This document shows positions 1 through 9,783 of a stretch of 64,000 nucleotides of DNA, piece by piece (positions within the stretch are counted from its first letter, which is position 1; each line of letters starts with the position of its first letter). A model generated the notes under the pieces. It was not told where the DNA came from. It made no database searches and saw only the letters and a list, made by a program, of their open reading frames with translations. The stretch comes from BRH-c25 sp012519325 (lineage in GTDB: Bacteria; Bacillota; Clostridia; Lutisporales; Lutisporaceae): contig JBMNHZ010000003.1 of assembly GCA_050950645.1 (NCBI GenBank), forward strand, positions 49,794 through 113,793, in the 5' to 3' direction. The position numbers were made by a program, and so were the translations under genes.

Positions 1-134
1 AATCCTTTCATACCCGCGTTTTTGAAGTCTTGCGCAGTCTGCCACATTGTTCTGCGGCGAACTTGAATGCACGGTCTTGCATGCAGATGAATATCATATC
101 CTCCCTCAAGAACTTTCGCTACATTGTCTTGCAT
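1..134 (-). CDS. DUF6282-like metal-dependent hydrolase-type protein (N-terminal part, runs off window)
   Basis: The gene starts at an ATG at 134, preceded by a GGGAGG ribosome site, and runs out of the window. The visible 44 residues contain GGYDIHLHARPC, an H-x-H pair after a short beta strand. This is how amidohydrolase-fold proteins, including the DUF6282 family, begin their metal site. It is the last visible gene of the catabolic cluster, downstream of the TRAP substrate-binding gene on the same strand. The family function is not settled; a hydrolase or lactonase role on the imported substrate is inference. Only the N-terminus is visible, so the family call is moderate. Confidence 0.55.
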   Translation of the reverse strand, partial: MQDNVAKVLEGGYDIHLHARPCIQVRRRTMWQTAQDFKNAGMKG

Positions 135-197
135 TTGTACCCTCCCAAAATATCCTTATATTCCGGTGACATCCGGCACCGAAGCTCAAATTACTGC

Positions 198-237
198 AGA
201 TATTGATTGCAACCCATATGGTGTGCAGTCAATATCT
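198..237 (-). other. Intercistronic hairpin between dctP and the DUF6282 gene
   Basis: A 14-base inverted repeat (198-211 against 224-237, one mismatch) around a 12-base loop lies in the gap after the TRAP binding-protein stop. No T-run follows on the minus strand, so it is not a classic terminator. Hairpins at this position often protect the mRNA of abundant binding proteins. That role is inferred from position only. Confidence 0.5.
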
Positions 238-270
238 ATTTCTATCCTCTTAGTAATATCAAAGAACTGT

Positions 271-1359
271 TTACCAGGGATTATAGTCGCCAACAAAGCC
301 TTTCCATGTGCCGGCTCGAACCTGATCGATAATATCCTGGGCAGCGTCAACATATTCGGCACCAACGAGATCTTTCTGCTCAACAACAATGGCTTCTCCA
401 ACTTTTTTGAAATCAATCATATCTGCATCGCCAATCGTGGAGAACTCGCATCCCTTTTCCTCATACATCGAAACAGCATTCTTTTCCATATCGGCGCATT
501 CTCTGCCCATAAACTGAGCGTAGTCCATCAGAGCATCGTCGAGAATCTTTTGAGCTTCCGGATCGAGGCTTTCCCAATATTTTTGGTTGATGAGCGGGAA
601 CTGAAGGGTTGCACTGTTTCTATCCCAGAGATAGTATCCTGCGCCTTCATAGAACTTTGTGGTGTAGAACGCACGGGCGGTCGTTACAACACCGTCTATG
701 GTACCCTGCTGTAAAGCAGTAAAGACCTCGGATACAGCCATCGGGGTGCAGCTGATTCCCATTTTCTCAAAGGATTTGAGCATGATAGGAGCAGTTGGAG
801 TACGAAGCTTCAACCCTTTAAGGTCAGAAAGTTTCGTAACTTCTTTCTTCGTACCAACGCCCATCCAGCCATTGACCCATGGATAACCTATGTGAATACC
901 CTTTGCTTCTGCCAATTTATTCAGGCTTTTCTGAACGTCGGAGTAGGCAACGGCCAAATACTCCTGGTTGTTATTATACATATACGGATAGTCATACAGA
1001 TAGAACGCAGGGATACCTGCATTGGTGGCAAGTCCGTAACCAGGGTTATGGGTCTGCTGGATCGTACCTTCGATAACTTGGCTGCACGCCTCAGGTTCAT
1101 TACTTGAGAAAGAAGCGTTAGCAAAGATGGTGACCTTGAATCTGCCGCTCTTCTCAAGAAGATCTTTCAGGTAAAGGTAACCTTTTTGGAAAAGATCTTC
1201 CTCGGATTCAATGTGGGATATTTTGTATTCATACACTTTTTTGTCCGCAGCAGGTTCAGAGGGAGAAGCCGTGTTGTTGTTGGTGGTGGTCTTGGCGCAT
1301 CCTGCTGCCAAAGAGACGATTAACACTGCTACTAGGATGATACTGAACAATTTCTTCAT
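271..1359 (-). CDS. TRAP transporter substrate-binding protein, DctP family (lipoprotein)
   Basis: This 362-residue protein begins with a lipoprotein signal (MKKLFSIILVAVLIVSLAAGC, lipobox LAAGC) and a Thr/Asn/Ser-rich linker, then a DctP-type solute-binding domain. It would be anchored outside the membrane and deliver an organic acid to the DctQM permease encoded just upstream at 1533-3341. The family binds carboxylates through a conserved arginine. The exact ligand cannot be read here, but the neighbouring LeuCD/PrpF/lyase genes suggest a di- or tricarboxylate. The gap to dctQ is about 170 bases, and a hairpin follows the stop. Confidence 0.9.
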   Translation of the reverse strand: MKKLFSIILVAVLIVSLAAGCAKTTTNNNTASPSEPAADKKVYEYKISHIESEEDLFQKGYLYLKDLLEKSGRFKVTIFANASFSSNEPEACSQVIEGTIQQTHNPGYGLATNAGIPAFYLYDYPYMYNNNQEYLAVAYSDVQKSLNKLAEAKGIHIGYPWVNGWMGVGTKKEVTKLSDLKGLKLRTPTAPIMLKSFEKMGISCTPMAVSEVFTALQQGTIDGVVTTARAFYTTKFYEGAGYYLWDRNSATLQFPLINQKYWESLDPEAQKILDDALMDYAQFMGRECADMEKNAVSMYEEKGCEFSTIGDADMIDFKKVGEAIVVEQKDLVGAEYVDAAQDIIDQVRAGTWKGFVGDYNPW

Positions 1360-1532
1360 TTTTTTTCCCCTTTCAATTTTTTATGATAAGTTTTTATCGC
1401 CTGCTATAAGCTAATCCTTTATCATGTATTCCCCCTTTCATGCGGAATATGTCCGCTATGTAAATCGCGAAAACCGTTTGTTCCCGCGTAGAATACAAAT
1501 CAGATATCAAATGAGTCTAACACATCCTCGCC

Positions 1533-2033
1533 TTAATGGGGATCGATATGATAGATATACTTTTTAACAAAATTGACAGCCATCCTGCTTATCATCATCG
1601 TATAGCAAGCCGGCACGGCCAACCATACATACCATAGCGGAAAAAATGTCGCAGCCCCAAACTGGCCCGTTGAACGAGCGTTGGCTGTATATCGGATTCC
1701 GTAATACAAGATGATACCGGCAAGGACAAAGCATAACAGATCCCCTATAAGCTCAGCATATTTTCTGATCTTCTTGGGCCATACCATTATGGCAGAATCG
1801 ACCCTAATATGTTCATCGCCCTTCATAGCATAACTGCACCCAAGGAAAATGATCCAGACAAACATAAATCTTGCAGCCTCTTCACTCCATGTGGAGGCGC
1901 TTCCCAGCACATATCTTGTGAAAACCTGCCAGGTGAGGATAATACATGATAGAATGAGCAGTATCGCCCCAAGTACTGTTTCTACATTGTTGTAGATGGT
2001 GAGAAGTACGCTCGTCTTTTTCTTTTTGTTCAA
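1533..2033 (-). CDS. TRAP transporter small permease subunit, DctQ family
   Basis: A small four-helix membrane protein of the DctQ family. Hydrophobic segments and the family pattern (WSEEAARFMFVWIIFLG near residue 55) are clear. The frame is open from a GTG at 2051, but that GTG lies inside the ribosome site AAAGGAGG (2041-2048). The likely start is therefore the TTG at 2033, giving a protein that begins MNKKKKTSVLL. It pairs with DctM, encoded directly upstream, and with the DctP lipoprotein downstream. The partner subunits are all present, so the transporter appears complete. Confidence 0.88.
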   Translation of the reverse strand: MNKKKKTSVLLTIYNNVETVLGAILLILSCIILTWQVFTRYVLGSASTWSEEAARFMFVWIIFLGCSYAMKGDEHIRVDSAIMVWPKKIRKYAELIGDLLCFVLAGIILYYGIRYTANARSTGQFGAATFFPLWYVWLAVPACYTMMISRMAVNFVKKYIYHIDPH

Positions 2034-2060
2034 AACGATTCCTCCTTTCACAATTATTCG

Positions 2061-3341
2061 TCACCTTATCAGGTGTGGAATGGCTAACGACAGCCAAGGG
2101 ACAAATGTTATGATTAGTTGAGACGTAAAGGCTGCTATAAGAAGCGGTAACATCGGTTTAACTATCTCGGATACCTTAGCTCCGGAAATGCTGGATGCCA
2201 CAAACAGGCTCTGACCGACTGGAGGCGTAGCAAGGCCTATACAGAGGTTGCAGACAAGAATAACTCCGAAATGGATTGGATCCACACCGAATTGCTTAAC
2301 GATAGCCCAAAGAATAGGTGAAGTGATTATAACAGCGCTTGAAGTTTCCATTAGGCACCCGACTATCAAGAGGATAAGGTTTACAATCAACAACACGGCC
2401 ACTTTGCTGTTTGTTACTGACATCACCCAATTTGAAACTGTATTCGGAAGATCGGCAATAACCATAACCCTGCCAAAAACGACAGCAAAGCCGAGGAGCG
2501 AAAGCGCAATACCTGTACTTTTCAAAGCTTTGATCACAATATTGGGGATATCTTTTATTGTGAATTCTTTATAGACAAAAAGGCCGAGTATAATGGATAT
2601 ATCCGTAGCGATGATAGCCGCCTCTGTCGGGGAAAACACACCACCATAGATACCTCCGAGAATAACAATCGGGACGCATAGTGACCATTTTGTCCTGTTT
2701 AAGGTAGCCAGCTTTTCCTTAAAGGACGCCCTGGGCCCTGTGGGATACCCTCTTTTTCTGGCTATAATATAATTTACAATCATAAGGGATAAGCCGATGA
2801 GGATACCCGGCAGAATGCCTGCCGCAAAAAGCTGGGTAACGGATACATTGAGAATGATCGCAAAAAGGATAAAGGATATGCTGGGCGGGATAATCGGACC
2901 CAACGAACTTGCTGTCGCAGTCAATGCCGCTGCATAACCGCGATCATATTTTTGTTCAATCATTGTGGGAATCATAAAGCCTCCAATAGCCGCACATGTC
3001 GCAACACCCGAGCCGGACAGCGCCGAAAAAAACATGCAGGACAGGACGGTTACCATACCCAGCCCACCTCTCATATGGCCAACCTGTGAATTGGCAAAGT
3101 CTACTATGCGCCTCGACACACCTCCGGCCGACATAAATTCACCTGCTAAGATAAAGAACGGTACGGCGATCAGCGGAAAATTATCGGCTGAATTGCAAAG
3201 GCCGCTCACAATATTTATATAATCAAAAATCTGACCGGTAGAAACGCATGCGATAATTGCCAGGCCAATTGCCATAAAAATCGGTACGCCAAGAAACAGC
3301 ATTCCGAAAAACACAACAATCAGCAGTAAGTTTATTGACAT
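2061..3341 (-). CDS. TRAP transporter large permease subunit, DctM family
   Basis: This 426-residue protein has about 12 hydrophobic segments and the full length of the DctM family (ion transporter superfamily). It opens with MSINLLLIVVFFGMLFLG and carries the glycine-rich GSGVATCAAIGGFMIP region and the PIIPPSISFILF loop typical of the large TRAP subunit. It forms the sodium-driven translocation channel in the cytoplasmic membrane with DctQ. The three TRAP genes stand in the order dctM-dctQ-dctP, downstream of the enzymes, which suggests uptake of the compound the cluster degrades. Confidence 0.9.
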   Translation of the reverse strand: MSINLLLIVVFFGMLFLGVPIFMAIGLAIIACVSTGQIFDYINIVSGLCNSADNFPLIAVPFFILAGEFMSAGGVSRRIVDFANSQVGHMRGGLGMVTVLSCMFFSALSGSGVATCAAIGGFMIPTMIEQKYDRGYAAALTATASSLGPIIPPSISFILFAIILNVSVTQLFAAGILPGILIGLSLMIVNYIIARKRGYPTGPRASFKEKLATLNRTKWSLCVPIVILGGIYGGVFSPTEAAIIATDISIILGLFVYKEFTIKDIPNIVIKALKSTGIALSLLGFAVVFGRVMVIADLPNTVSNWVMSVTNSKVAVLLIVNLILLIVGCLMETSSAVIITSPILWAIVKQFGVDPIHFGVILVCNLCIGLATPPVGQSLFVASSISGAKVSEIVKPMLPLLIAAFTSQLIITFVPWLSLAIPHLIR

Positions 3342-3606
3342 TTCAAATCAGCACCCTTCATAATGATCTTTATTAGAAAAATGGAGCTCTGTTTCTTTAT
3401 CCATTCTAGAACACAGCATCACAATATGGCAGTCTTTCGTTTTGCGGAAACTATACCAAAATTTTCACAGTCATATGTTTTGCCGCTTTTCCAATTTGTT
3501 TTTATGTATAATCTATTATACTCTTACACTTTGGGATTACGCTTTTTACACCGTTCCGGCATAACCTCATCCTTACTAAAGGAGGAAGGGCATATCCTTT
3601 TCCATT
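3342..3606. other. Gap of about 265 bases, nothing recognised
   Basis: Between the OYE-type flavoenzyme stop and dctM there is no convincing gene. A reading frame on the plus strand here has no family features. The stretch is AT-rich and may hold a secondary promoter or processing site for the TRAP genes, but I see no clear sigma-70 or sigma-54 match. Confidence 0.4.
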
Positions 3607-5520
3607 CTATAGAAGCCGTGCGGCGTGGAAGCCCTCATGAACCGCCGTGTAGACCTTGCGGGGACTGACGCAATCTCCTATTACCTTCAATTCCTTGACC
3701 TTGTCCAGGAGTTGCATTTCCAGGCTGTCTTCGGGTTTAAACCCGCAAGCCAGAACAACATTATCGCAAAGCAATTCTTCCTTTGTCCCCTGACAGCTGA
3801 TAATGCATCTGTCTTCCTTCACTTCACAAAGCTGCGTACCGAGACAGATTTTAATATTGCTTTCGCTCAACAACCGTTTAAGCATCTGCTCATTATTTCT
3901 GTTAAGTACTTCTCCAGGAATCAGCCTATCCATCATTTCAATAATTGTAACCTCTTTCCCCTTTTTATCCAGCATCAGCGCTGTTTCACAGCCGACAAGC
4001 CCGCCGCCGATTACTGCTATTCTCTTTCCTACAGATTCTTTCTCTGTCAGCACATCATAAGCAATCTTAGTGCTGCTCCCTATTATGCCTGGAATAGGAG
4101 GATAAAAAGGTTTTGCTCCTACCGCTAATACTACCATGTCGGCATCGTAGGCTATAATTTCATCAGCACTGGCCCGTTTAGAAAGTTCGACTTTGACGCT
4201 GCTCCTTTTAAGTCTCCCAATCAGATAATCAAGGTATTTCTGAACATCTTTCTTGAACTCGGGAGCTGCAGCAGCACGGAGATTCCCGCCCAGCACCGAC
4301 CTCTGTTCCCACAACTCTACGGCATGCCCTCGTTCCGCTGCGTCGACAGCACATTCCATACCGCCCGGACCGCCTCCTATTACAAGCAGCTTTTTAGGAT
4401 TATTCGCAGCTGTAAGAAAATAATCCTTTTCATGTCCGCAATAAGGATTGACAGCACACATCAAGTATTTCCCCTGATGCATTCCCAAATGGCATTCGTT
4501 GCAGTAAATGCAGCTGCGTATCTCATCATATCTTCCGCTCTTAACTTTGTTAGGCCAGTCAGGATCAGCAATCGCCTGTTTCCCAAGAGCTATAAAATCC
4601 GTTTTTCCCTCCTGAAGCACGGACTCCGCAATTTCCGGATCTCCAAGCTTTCCATCACAAAACACCGGAATATTGACTTCCTTCTTAACCATCTCAGCAA
4701 GATGAACTTTGGATGCTTCGCGGTTATAGACCGTAGTAATTTGGTAGTAGTACTGCTCGTAGCTGCCGTGGTCAACGTGTAAGGCGGCAACTCCTGCCTG
4801 TTCGAGAATTTTTGCGATTTTCAAACCTTCCTGCACAGGTTTGCCTTCCGGAATTTCGTGCGTAACAGTAAACTTGAAAATGATTGGAAAGCTGTTTCCA
4901 CAGGTCTTTTTTACCTCTTCAATCATTTCTAGCGGAAACCTCATGCGGTTTTCAAGACTGCCTCCATATTCATCAGTTCTGTTGTTCCAAAGACTGGTCA
5001 TGAATTGATCAATCAAATACCCTCCGTATCCCTGAAACTCCACAGCATCAGCTCCGGCAGTTTTTGCAAGAAACGCAGTGTACCCGACTTTCTTGACAAG
5101 ATCGTGGATCTGCTCCACTGAAAACGGCTTACAGATCAAATCCGGAAACCAGCATGACGGTACCGCGCTGGCTGCGTAAGGGGGAGTGTTTGGATCAGAG
5201 TAGCCCATACGACCGCATCCTGGACTGATCTGGACACAAACCTTTGCGCCATACTGATGACATTCATCAATCAGCGCCTCAAGGCGTCCAACCTTATGAA
5301 AATTATCCAGCATATTGTTGGGGCGTGTCTCATACTTATCCGTAGCAATATTACAAGCCAGAATAATAAGCCCAAAACCGCCCTTAGCGCGTTCGACATA
5401 ATAGTCTTTTGACTGTGTTGAAAATCCTCCGTCCACATCAGAGCTTGTTCCCATCGGGCTCATGATTATTCTGTTTTTCAGTTTCATGCTGCCAATGGCT
5501 GTCCTCTCAAAAAGCTTCAT
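3607..5520 (-). CDS. OYE-type NADH:flavin oxidoreductase with 4Fe-4S and FAD domains (2,4-dienoyl-CoA reductase/enoate reductase family)
   Basis: The 637 residues are arranged as an N-terminal FMN TIM barrel (about 1-330), a cysteine cluster CIYCNEC plus a later Cys (337, 340, 343, 355) for a 4Fe-4S centre, and a C-terminal FAD/NAD domain. The latter has two dinucleotide motifs, VIGGGPGG near 381-388 and VIGGGLVG near 503-510. This is the layout of 2,4-dienoyl-CoA reductase, 2-enoate reductase and trimethylamine dehydrogenase. In an anaerobe, reduction of an alpha,beta-unsaturated acid, ketone or CoA ester is the likely job. It lies between an alcohol dehydrogenase and the TRAP genes, so it probably reduces an intermediate of the imported compound. 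Confidence 0.85.
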   Translation of the reverse strand: MKLFERTAIGSMKLKNRIIMSPMGTSSDVDGGFSTQSKDYYVERAKGGFGLIILACNIATDKYETRPNNMLDNFHKVGRLEALIDECHQYGAKVCVQISPGCGRMGYSDPNTPPYAASAVPSCWFPDLICKPFSVEQIHDLVKKVGYTAFLAKTAGADAVEFQGYGGYLIDQFMTSLWNNRTDEYGGSLENRMRFPLEMIEEVKKTCGNSFPIIFKFTVTHEIPEGKPVQEGLKIAKILEQAGVAALHVDHGSYEQYYYQITTVYNREASKVHLAEMVKKEVNIPVFCDGKLGDPEIAESVLQEGKTDFIALGKQAIADPDWPNKVKSGRYDEIRSCIYCNECHLGMHQGKYLMCAVNPYCGHEKDYFLTAANNPKKLLVIGGGPGGMECAVDAAERGHAVELWEQRSVLGGNLRAAAAPEFKKDVQKYLDYLIGRLKRSSVKVELSKRASADEIIAYDADMVVLAVGAKPFYPPIPGIIGSSTKIAYDVLTEKESVGKRIAVIGGGLVGCETALMLDKKGKEVTIIEMMDRLIPGEVLNRNNEQMLKRLLSESNIKICLGTQLCEVKEDRCIISCQGTKEELLCDNVVLACGFKPEDSLEMQLLDKVKELKVIGDCVSPRKVYTAVHEGFHAARLL

Positions 5521-5555
5521 TATTATTTCCTCCTAAAGACAGAACTATGGTATCG

Positions 5556-6620
5556 CTAATCAAAAGTCACAATGCCTTTCATGAATCCTGCAGGCGGCTT
5601 TATGAGCCATTCGTAACCGACCGAGACATCTCTGAAAGGTATAGAATGCGTCACCATCTCGTCAATCGGCAAACGCCCGTCAACAAAAGACTCTATGCCC
5701 TCCACATGATTGGCACACGGGTCGATACCGAACATGGGGTGCACTGAATGCAGTGTACAGGCTTTCAGCATAAGGTTTGTTCCCAGGCTGCGCGGAAATA
5801 GTTCTTCCTTGCCGTAAACGGACGGTATAAGCACTTTACCGTGACCTTGATAAGGCTCGGTATGCCACGCACCTTTGTGGGCCGGCTTGACAAGCTTCAG
5901 TGCGGTGTCAAGCCCTTTTATGCTTCCTGTGATCTCAACAACCACGTCGTAAAAATTGCCACTGGTAAGGTGATAGGCTGCTTCTTCCGGATCCTCTTTT
6001 AAGGAGTTGATCGTAGATGTTGCGCCATATTTTTTTGCGATTTCGAGCTTCTCTTCAACAATATCTACTGCCGTTAGCTCTTTAGCAGCGCTTTTTCTCA
6101 GCCCGGCAATGGCGAGGATGCCCATGATGCCGCACCCAACCACCGCAATTCTCTGACCGTATTCACAGCTCGCAGCCTTGACGATGTTGACTGTACACTC
6201 TAATGGCTCGGAAAGGCAAAGTTTAAAATCCTTATCCGTTTCCGGGATCTTGAAAATCATTGTGGAGCCGGTGGGAATATCAGCGTTTTTGATATACTGG
6301 TAATCCCTAACGCAGCCGCGGACGCGGCCAGCCACTTTATCCCCAACTTTGAAACGCTTGACATTGATTCCGCATTCAACGACCACTGCAACGGCCTCAT
6401 GCCCGATTCCGGCGGGATATTTTGGAACTTCCGTACTGGTACGGTATCCGTACGGAGATGTGGTTGTACCACCATTGCCGAGATATGCCGGCAATTCAGA
6501 ATGACAAAGTCCGACCGACACCATCTTTATGATCATGTCGTTTTCACCGACAGGCGGAAGATCTTCCTCAATGAATTCGATCGTGCGAGGCGCTGTTAAA
6601 ATGGCAACTTTAGCTCTCAT
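5556..6620 (-). CDS. Zinc-binding alcohol dehydrogenase, MDR superfamily
   Basis: A 354-residue medium-chain dehydrogenase. The N-terminal catalytic domain has the CHSELPAYLGN zinc-ligand region and a GIGHEAVAVV motif. The Rossmann segment VVGCGIMGILA lies near residues 165-175. It would oxidise a secondary or primary alcohol with NAD(P). The structural-zinc cysteine loop of some relatives is not obvious. It follows the MmgE/PrpD gene with about 30 bases between and precedes the flavoenzyme, so it is probably part of the same transcript. The substrate cannot be told from sequence. Confidence 0.82.
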   Translation of the reverse strand: MRAKVAILTAPRTIEFIEEDLPPVGENDMIIKMVSVGLCHSELPAYLGNGGTTTSPYGYRTSTEVPKYPAGIGHEAVAVVVECGINVKRFKVGDKVAGRVRGCVRDYQYIKNADIPTGSTMIFKIPETDKDFKLCLSEPLECTVNIVKAASCEYGQRIAVVGCGIMGILAIAGLRKSAAKELTAVDIVEEKLEIAKKYGATSTINSLKEDPEEAAYHLTSGNFYDVVVEITGSIKGLDTALKLVKPAHKGAWHTEPYQGHGKVLIPSVYGKEELFPRSLGTNLMLKACTLHSVHPMFGIDPCANHVEGIESFVDGRLPIDEMVTHSIPFRDVSVGYEWLIKPPAGFMKGIVTFD

Positions 6621-6652
6621 TCTTTTTCCTCCTCATAACAGTTCTTACCTAT

Positions 6653-8043
6653 TCAAATTACAGCATCGTTAATTGCATCCAGCATGTTCCGGACATGATC
6701 CAGCTTGTCGATGCCGAACACGTTATCCCACACTTGTTTTAACTTGTTCTTATTGCAAGCCCGGGAAATACAACTGTTAAATTTAGTCATGACCTCCTGC
6801 TGCGTCATCATGTTGGCAGGATCACCCTTAGCATAAACGACCCAATCCTGCAACACTCTGCCGTCTTTAAGATGGATTTTAACAATGCTGTCATATTTCC
6901 CGTTGTTATACATTCCTCCGGCAATACTGTCGTCAATCTTGATCAAGATTTTCTTCATAAGCTCCAAGACTTTCGGATCTTCAATATCCGTGCCGTCAAA
7001 ATCTTCAAGCGTAATATTCCCTTTTATAAGCGCGACAGCTACGTTATATTGTATGCTAAATTTCCCCTGAAGCTTTGTTTTCGGATTCGTGTACTTGAGA
7101 CAATCAAAGCTTACCGGCTGAACCAGGCATTCAACCTTTTCCACATCGGCTGCAGTAAAGGAATATTTTGTCTTTAGATTCTGAACCGCGTTAATTGCGC
7201 TATGATTCTGTCTGCAGCAAGGCCATGGTTTCATACTTAAGCCGGGGTCAATAAAGGCAGAAACGCCCTCTTCTATTGCTTTCTTTACATCACTGATATC
7301 TATTGTCTTTACCGTTACATGGGCGAACCCTTCGCTGCTCTCCATGATGGCAGGATTGGATATATATCCCCGTTTTGCAATCTGCGCTGCAAAAAACGCT
7401 TTTGCTCCGGTCCTGCCGGCGTGCAGAGGCTTTACCATTGTACCGAAATTACCTTTCAACCCTGAGGACTCACTCGCTGCGATACCAAGTGCATTGACCA
7501 ACTGGCTTTCTGTGAGGCCAAACAGTCTGCCCACGGCCGCCGTTGCACCAAAAATACCCAGTGTGGCAGTAGCATGCCAGCCTATGGAATAATACCTTGC
7601 ATCTTTGTTAAAACCAATGCCTATCAGCTTCAGCACTTCTATACCCGTAACATATGCCCTCAGCGTCTCTTCACCCGTAGCTCCTACGATTTCCGCAGCA
7701 GCTAAAACCGCGGGCAGAACCGCAACGGACGGATGTCCGTCTATGGAAACCAAAACATCATCCACATCATGAAAATGAGCGGAAATACCATTAATGATTA
7801 TGGCATTGTAAGGGTCTGTCTTTGTGTCTTTTTTACCCACCACGGAGCATATTGGCTTTCCTCCGAACTCAGCTGCATAATCGATTGCTATACTACTTGG
7901 TATTTCATTGGCACCTGCGATAATACACCCTACAGTGTCGGTAAAAAAGATCTTTGCATTATCCCATGCCTTTTCGGGAATATCCTCCCGCTTCAGACTG
8001 AGGGCATAATGTGAAATAATCTCATTGAATGTAACCGTCTCAT
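6653..8043 (-). CDS. MmgE/PrpD family protein, frameshifted just after the start codon
   Basis: The long frame from 7843 encodes 396 residues of the MmgE/PrpD fold (2-methylcitrate dehydratase and relatives), with FHDVDDVLVSIDGHPSV and SSGLKGNFGTMVKPLHAG. The true N-terminus continues upstream in the same frame to about 8038 (TVTFNEIISHYALSLKRED...), completing a roughly 460-residue family protein. No start codon exists in that frame. A good ribosome site (AAAGGAGGTGAGG) and ATG (8043-8041) lie one base out of frame, as if one A were lost at codon 2. This is either a sequence error or a young null mutation. Members dehydrate or epimerise citrate-like acids, which fits the cluster. Confidence 0.78.
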
Positions 8044-8085
8044 CCTCACCTCCTTTTAATATGTCCGCTCCCGGAAAAGTAAATT

Positions 8086-9147
8086 TCAGACTAAAGAAAT
8101 GACATCTTCAATCCCGGGCTTAAGCAGGATCTTGATATTGTTGCCGGTTTTGTTGGTAGACTCCTCAATCGCCTCGGCTATCCGGTTCAGCGGCCAGATA
8201 CTGGTTATGATTTTCGCAAGCTCGTTGTTGATTGTCCCGCGGTTTATCAATTCGACGGCTTCATGGAAATCGTTCAAATGGTGCATGTTGACACATATCA
8301 TATCAATTTCTTTCCTGGCAATATCTCCGAAACGGATATTCCGGTTAGGGTTCGGCAGGCCCACAGGGATCAGTCTGCCATGGGGAGCAACTGCATCAAA
8401 GGCAAGGTCCCAGCCGGCCTGGGAGCCGGATACCTCGTATACAAAGGGCATTCCGTTCTCGGTGGTATTGCGCACTATCGCCATGACATCCTCTTTCATG
8501 GGATTATATGCTTCAAAGCCCATCGACTTCAGCAGTTCTATGCGCTTTTCACTTACTTCTGAATAGACAATACGCAAGGCACCATTGTGCCGCGCCAGAA
8601 TTCCGATCAGTATCCCAATAGCGCCGCCGCCGATAATCATGGCTGTGTCCCCCATCCCGATGCCGCTGTTGCGCACATCATACACCGCCACAGCTAGTGG
8701 CTCTGCAAGAGTGGCTACCAACGGATCAACTCCCTCCGAAATGGGAAACAATTTGTCAATATCTCTTTCGAAGTATTCCCCGAAGGTGCCGCCCGGTCTA
8801 CGGATGGATCCAAACATAGCAGAACATATGCTGAAGCGGCCTTCCATACACTGGTCACAAACACCACAGGGCTTGTTCTGTGGTCCTACCACAAGGTCTC
8901 CCACCTTTATGCGCGTGGGAAGATTATCCAGGTTATTGATTTCGACAACCGTGCCTAAGTATTCATGACCGTATACGCGAGGTTCCTCCGGGCTTGCACC
9001 GTAAGCATTGCGCATAACATGCCCGGGATCACCTCCGCAGATTGCTGCATATTCCAATTTTACAAGGGCCTGGCCTGGTTTAGGAACAGGCTTTTCTATT
9101 TCAGTAAATGATGCCTGGGCAGGCCCGGTAACTACAAATCCCTTCAA
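8086..9147 (-). CDS. Zinc-binding dehydrogenase, threonine/sorbitol dehydrogenase-like MDR
   Basis: About 353 residues with the full MDR layout: catalytic zinc region (CGGDPGHVMRNAY, then GHEYLGTVVEI), a four-cysteine structural-zinc loop (PCGVCDQCMEGRFSIC), and a Rossmann motif IIGGGAIGILIG near 175-185. The open frame begins at a TTG at 9162, but GGAGG at about 9156-9160 points to the TTG at 9147 as the start. It would oxidise a polyol or hydroxy acid using NAD. The gene is preceded by a truncated relative (9232-9756), so this cluster has had several dehydrogenase copies. Confidence 0.84.
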   Translation of the reverse strand: MKGFVVTGPAQASFTEIEKPVPKPGQALVKLEYAAICGGDPGHVMRNAYGASPEEPRVYGHEYLGTVVEINNLDNLPTRIKVGDLVVGPQNKPCGVCDQCMEGRFSICSAMFGSIRRPGGTFGEYFERDIDKLFPISEGVDPLVATLAEPLAVAVYDVRNSGIGMGDTAMIIGGGAIGILIGILARHNGALRIVYSEVSEKRIELLKSMGFEAYNPMKEDVMAIVRNTTENGMPFVYEVSGSQAGWDLAFDAVAPHGRLIPVGLPNPNRNIRFGDIARKEIDMICVNMHHLNDFHEAVELINRGTINNELAKIITSIWPLNRIAEAIEESTNKTGNNIKILLKPGIEDVISLV

Positions 9148-9231
9148 AGCAACATCCTCCAATCTAACATGCCTTCCATACCTTTAATCGTCGGATATGA
9201 ACTCAGGCCATTTTGCTTGTCTTCTGTCCAA

Positions 9232-9756
9232 CTAATCGATAGCCTCGATAGCATAATCAAGACTGCCTCCCTTTAAAAGTTTGCCTGCAATTTCCCGACT
9301 GGTATCGTCAGCACCTTTTATTCCGTAAAAACATATCTGATCCCGTATGAGATCACAAATATGACAGTTCAGCGGTTCCTCCAGGATGCCGATGACTGCG
9401 ACCCGTCCGCCGCGCTTCGCAGTTTTGATTATTGCCTCGTAGGCATCCACAGTCCCCTGAGTCTCAAATATTAAATCAAACTTCCTCTTGCCTGTAATGC
9501 GCTTTGCCATATCCGCAGGATCTTCTTTCCTGTAATGGTAGACTTCAAATCCGAGCAACTTTGCCTTTTTTTCCTGCTCATTATCGATTACGCCCAACAC
9601 CACGCTGGCCGCGCCGGTATTTTTTGCAACCGCACCGATCATAATTGAAAGAGGGTCGCATCCGGTCACAAGCACATGCTTGCCATAACTAAACTGGCAT
9701 TTTCTAAGTGCATATACAGCTTGCGCTGCTAATTCCATTTGCTTTGCGTTATTCAA
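9232..9756 (-). CDS. Stand-alone NAD-binding half of an MDR dehydrogenase
   Basis: This 174-residue protein aligns only with the Rossmann half of zinc-binding dehydrogenases: HVLVTGCDPLSIMIGAVA as the dinucleotide turn, then FDLIFETQG and GRVAVIGI strands. The whole zinc catalytic domain is missing, and so is the room for it, because the transketolase stop at 9784 lies just upstream. The usual GxGxxG is degenerate (GCDPLS). It has a plausible TTG start with GGGAGAGG upstream, so it may be expressed. It is either a decayed gene or a partner subunit. The family call is firm; the function is unknown. Confidence 0.62.
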   Translation of the reverse strand: MNNAKQMELAAQAVYALRKCQFSYGKHVLVTGCDPLSIMIGAVAKNTGAASVVLGVIDNEQEKKAKLLGFEVYHYRKEDPADMAKRITGKRKFDLIFETQGTVDAYEAIIKTAKRGGRVAVIGILEEPLNCHICDLIRDQICFYGIKGADDTSREIAGKLLKGGSLDYAIEAID

Positions 9757-9783
9757 GCTTAACCTCTCCCTACCATAAAAATA

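Noticed and set aside
124..714. Open frame on the plus strand opposite the TRAP binding protein
   Set aside because: It runs antisense to a clear DctP gene and shows no family features or ribosome site.
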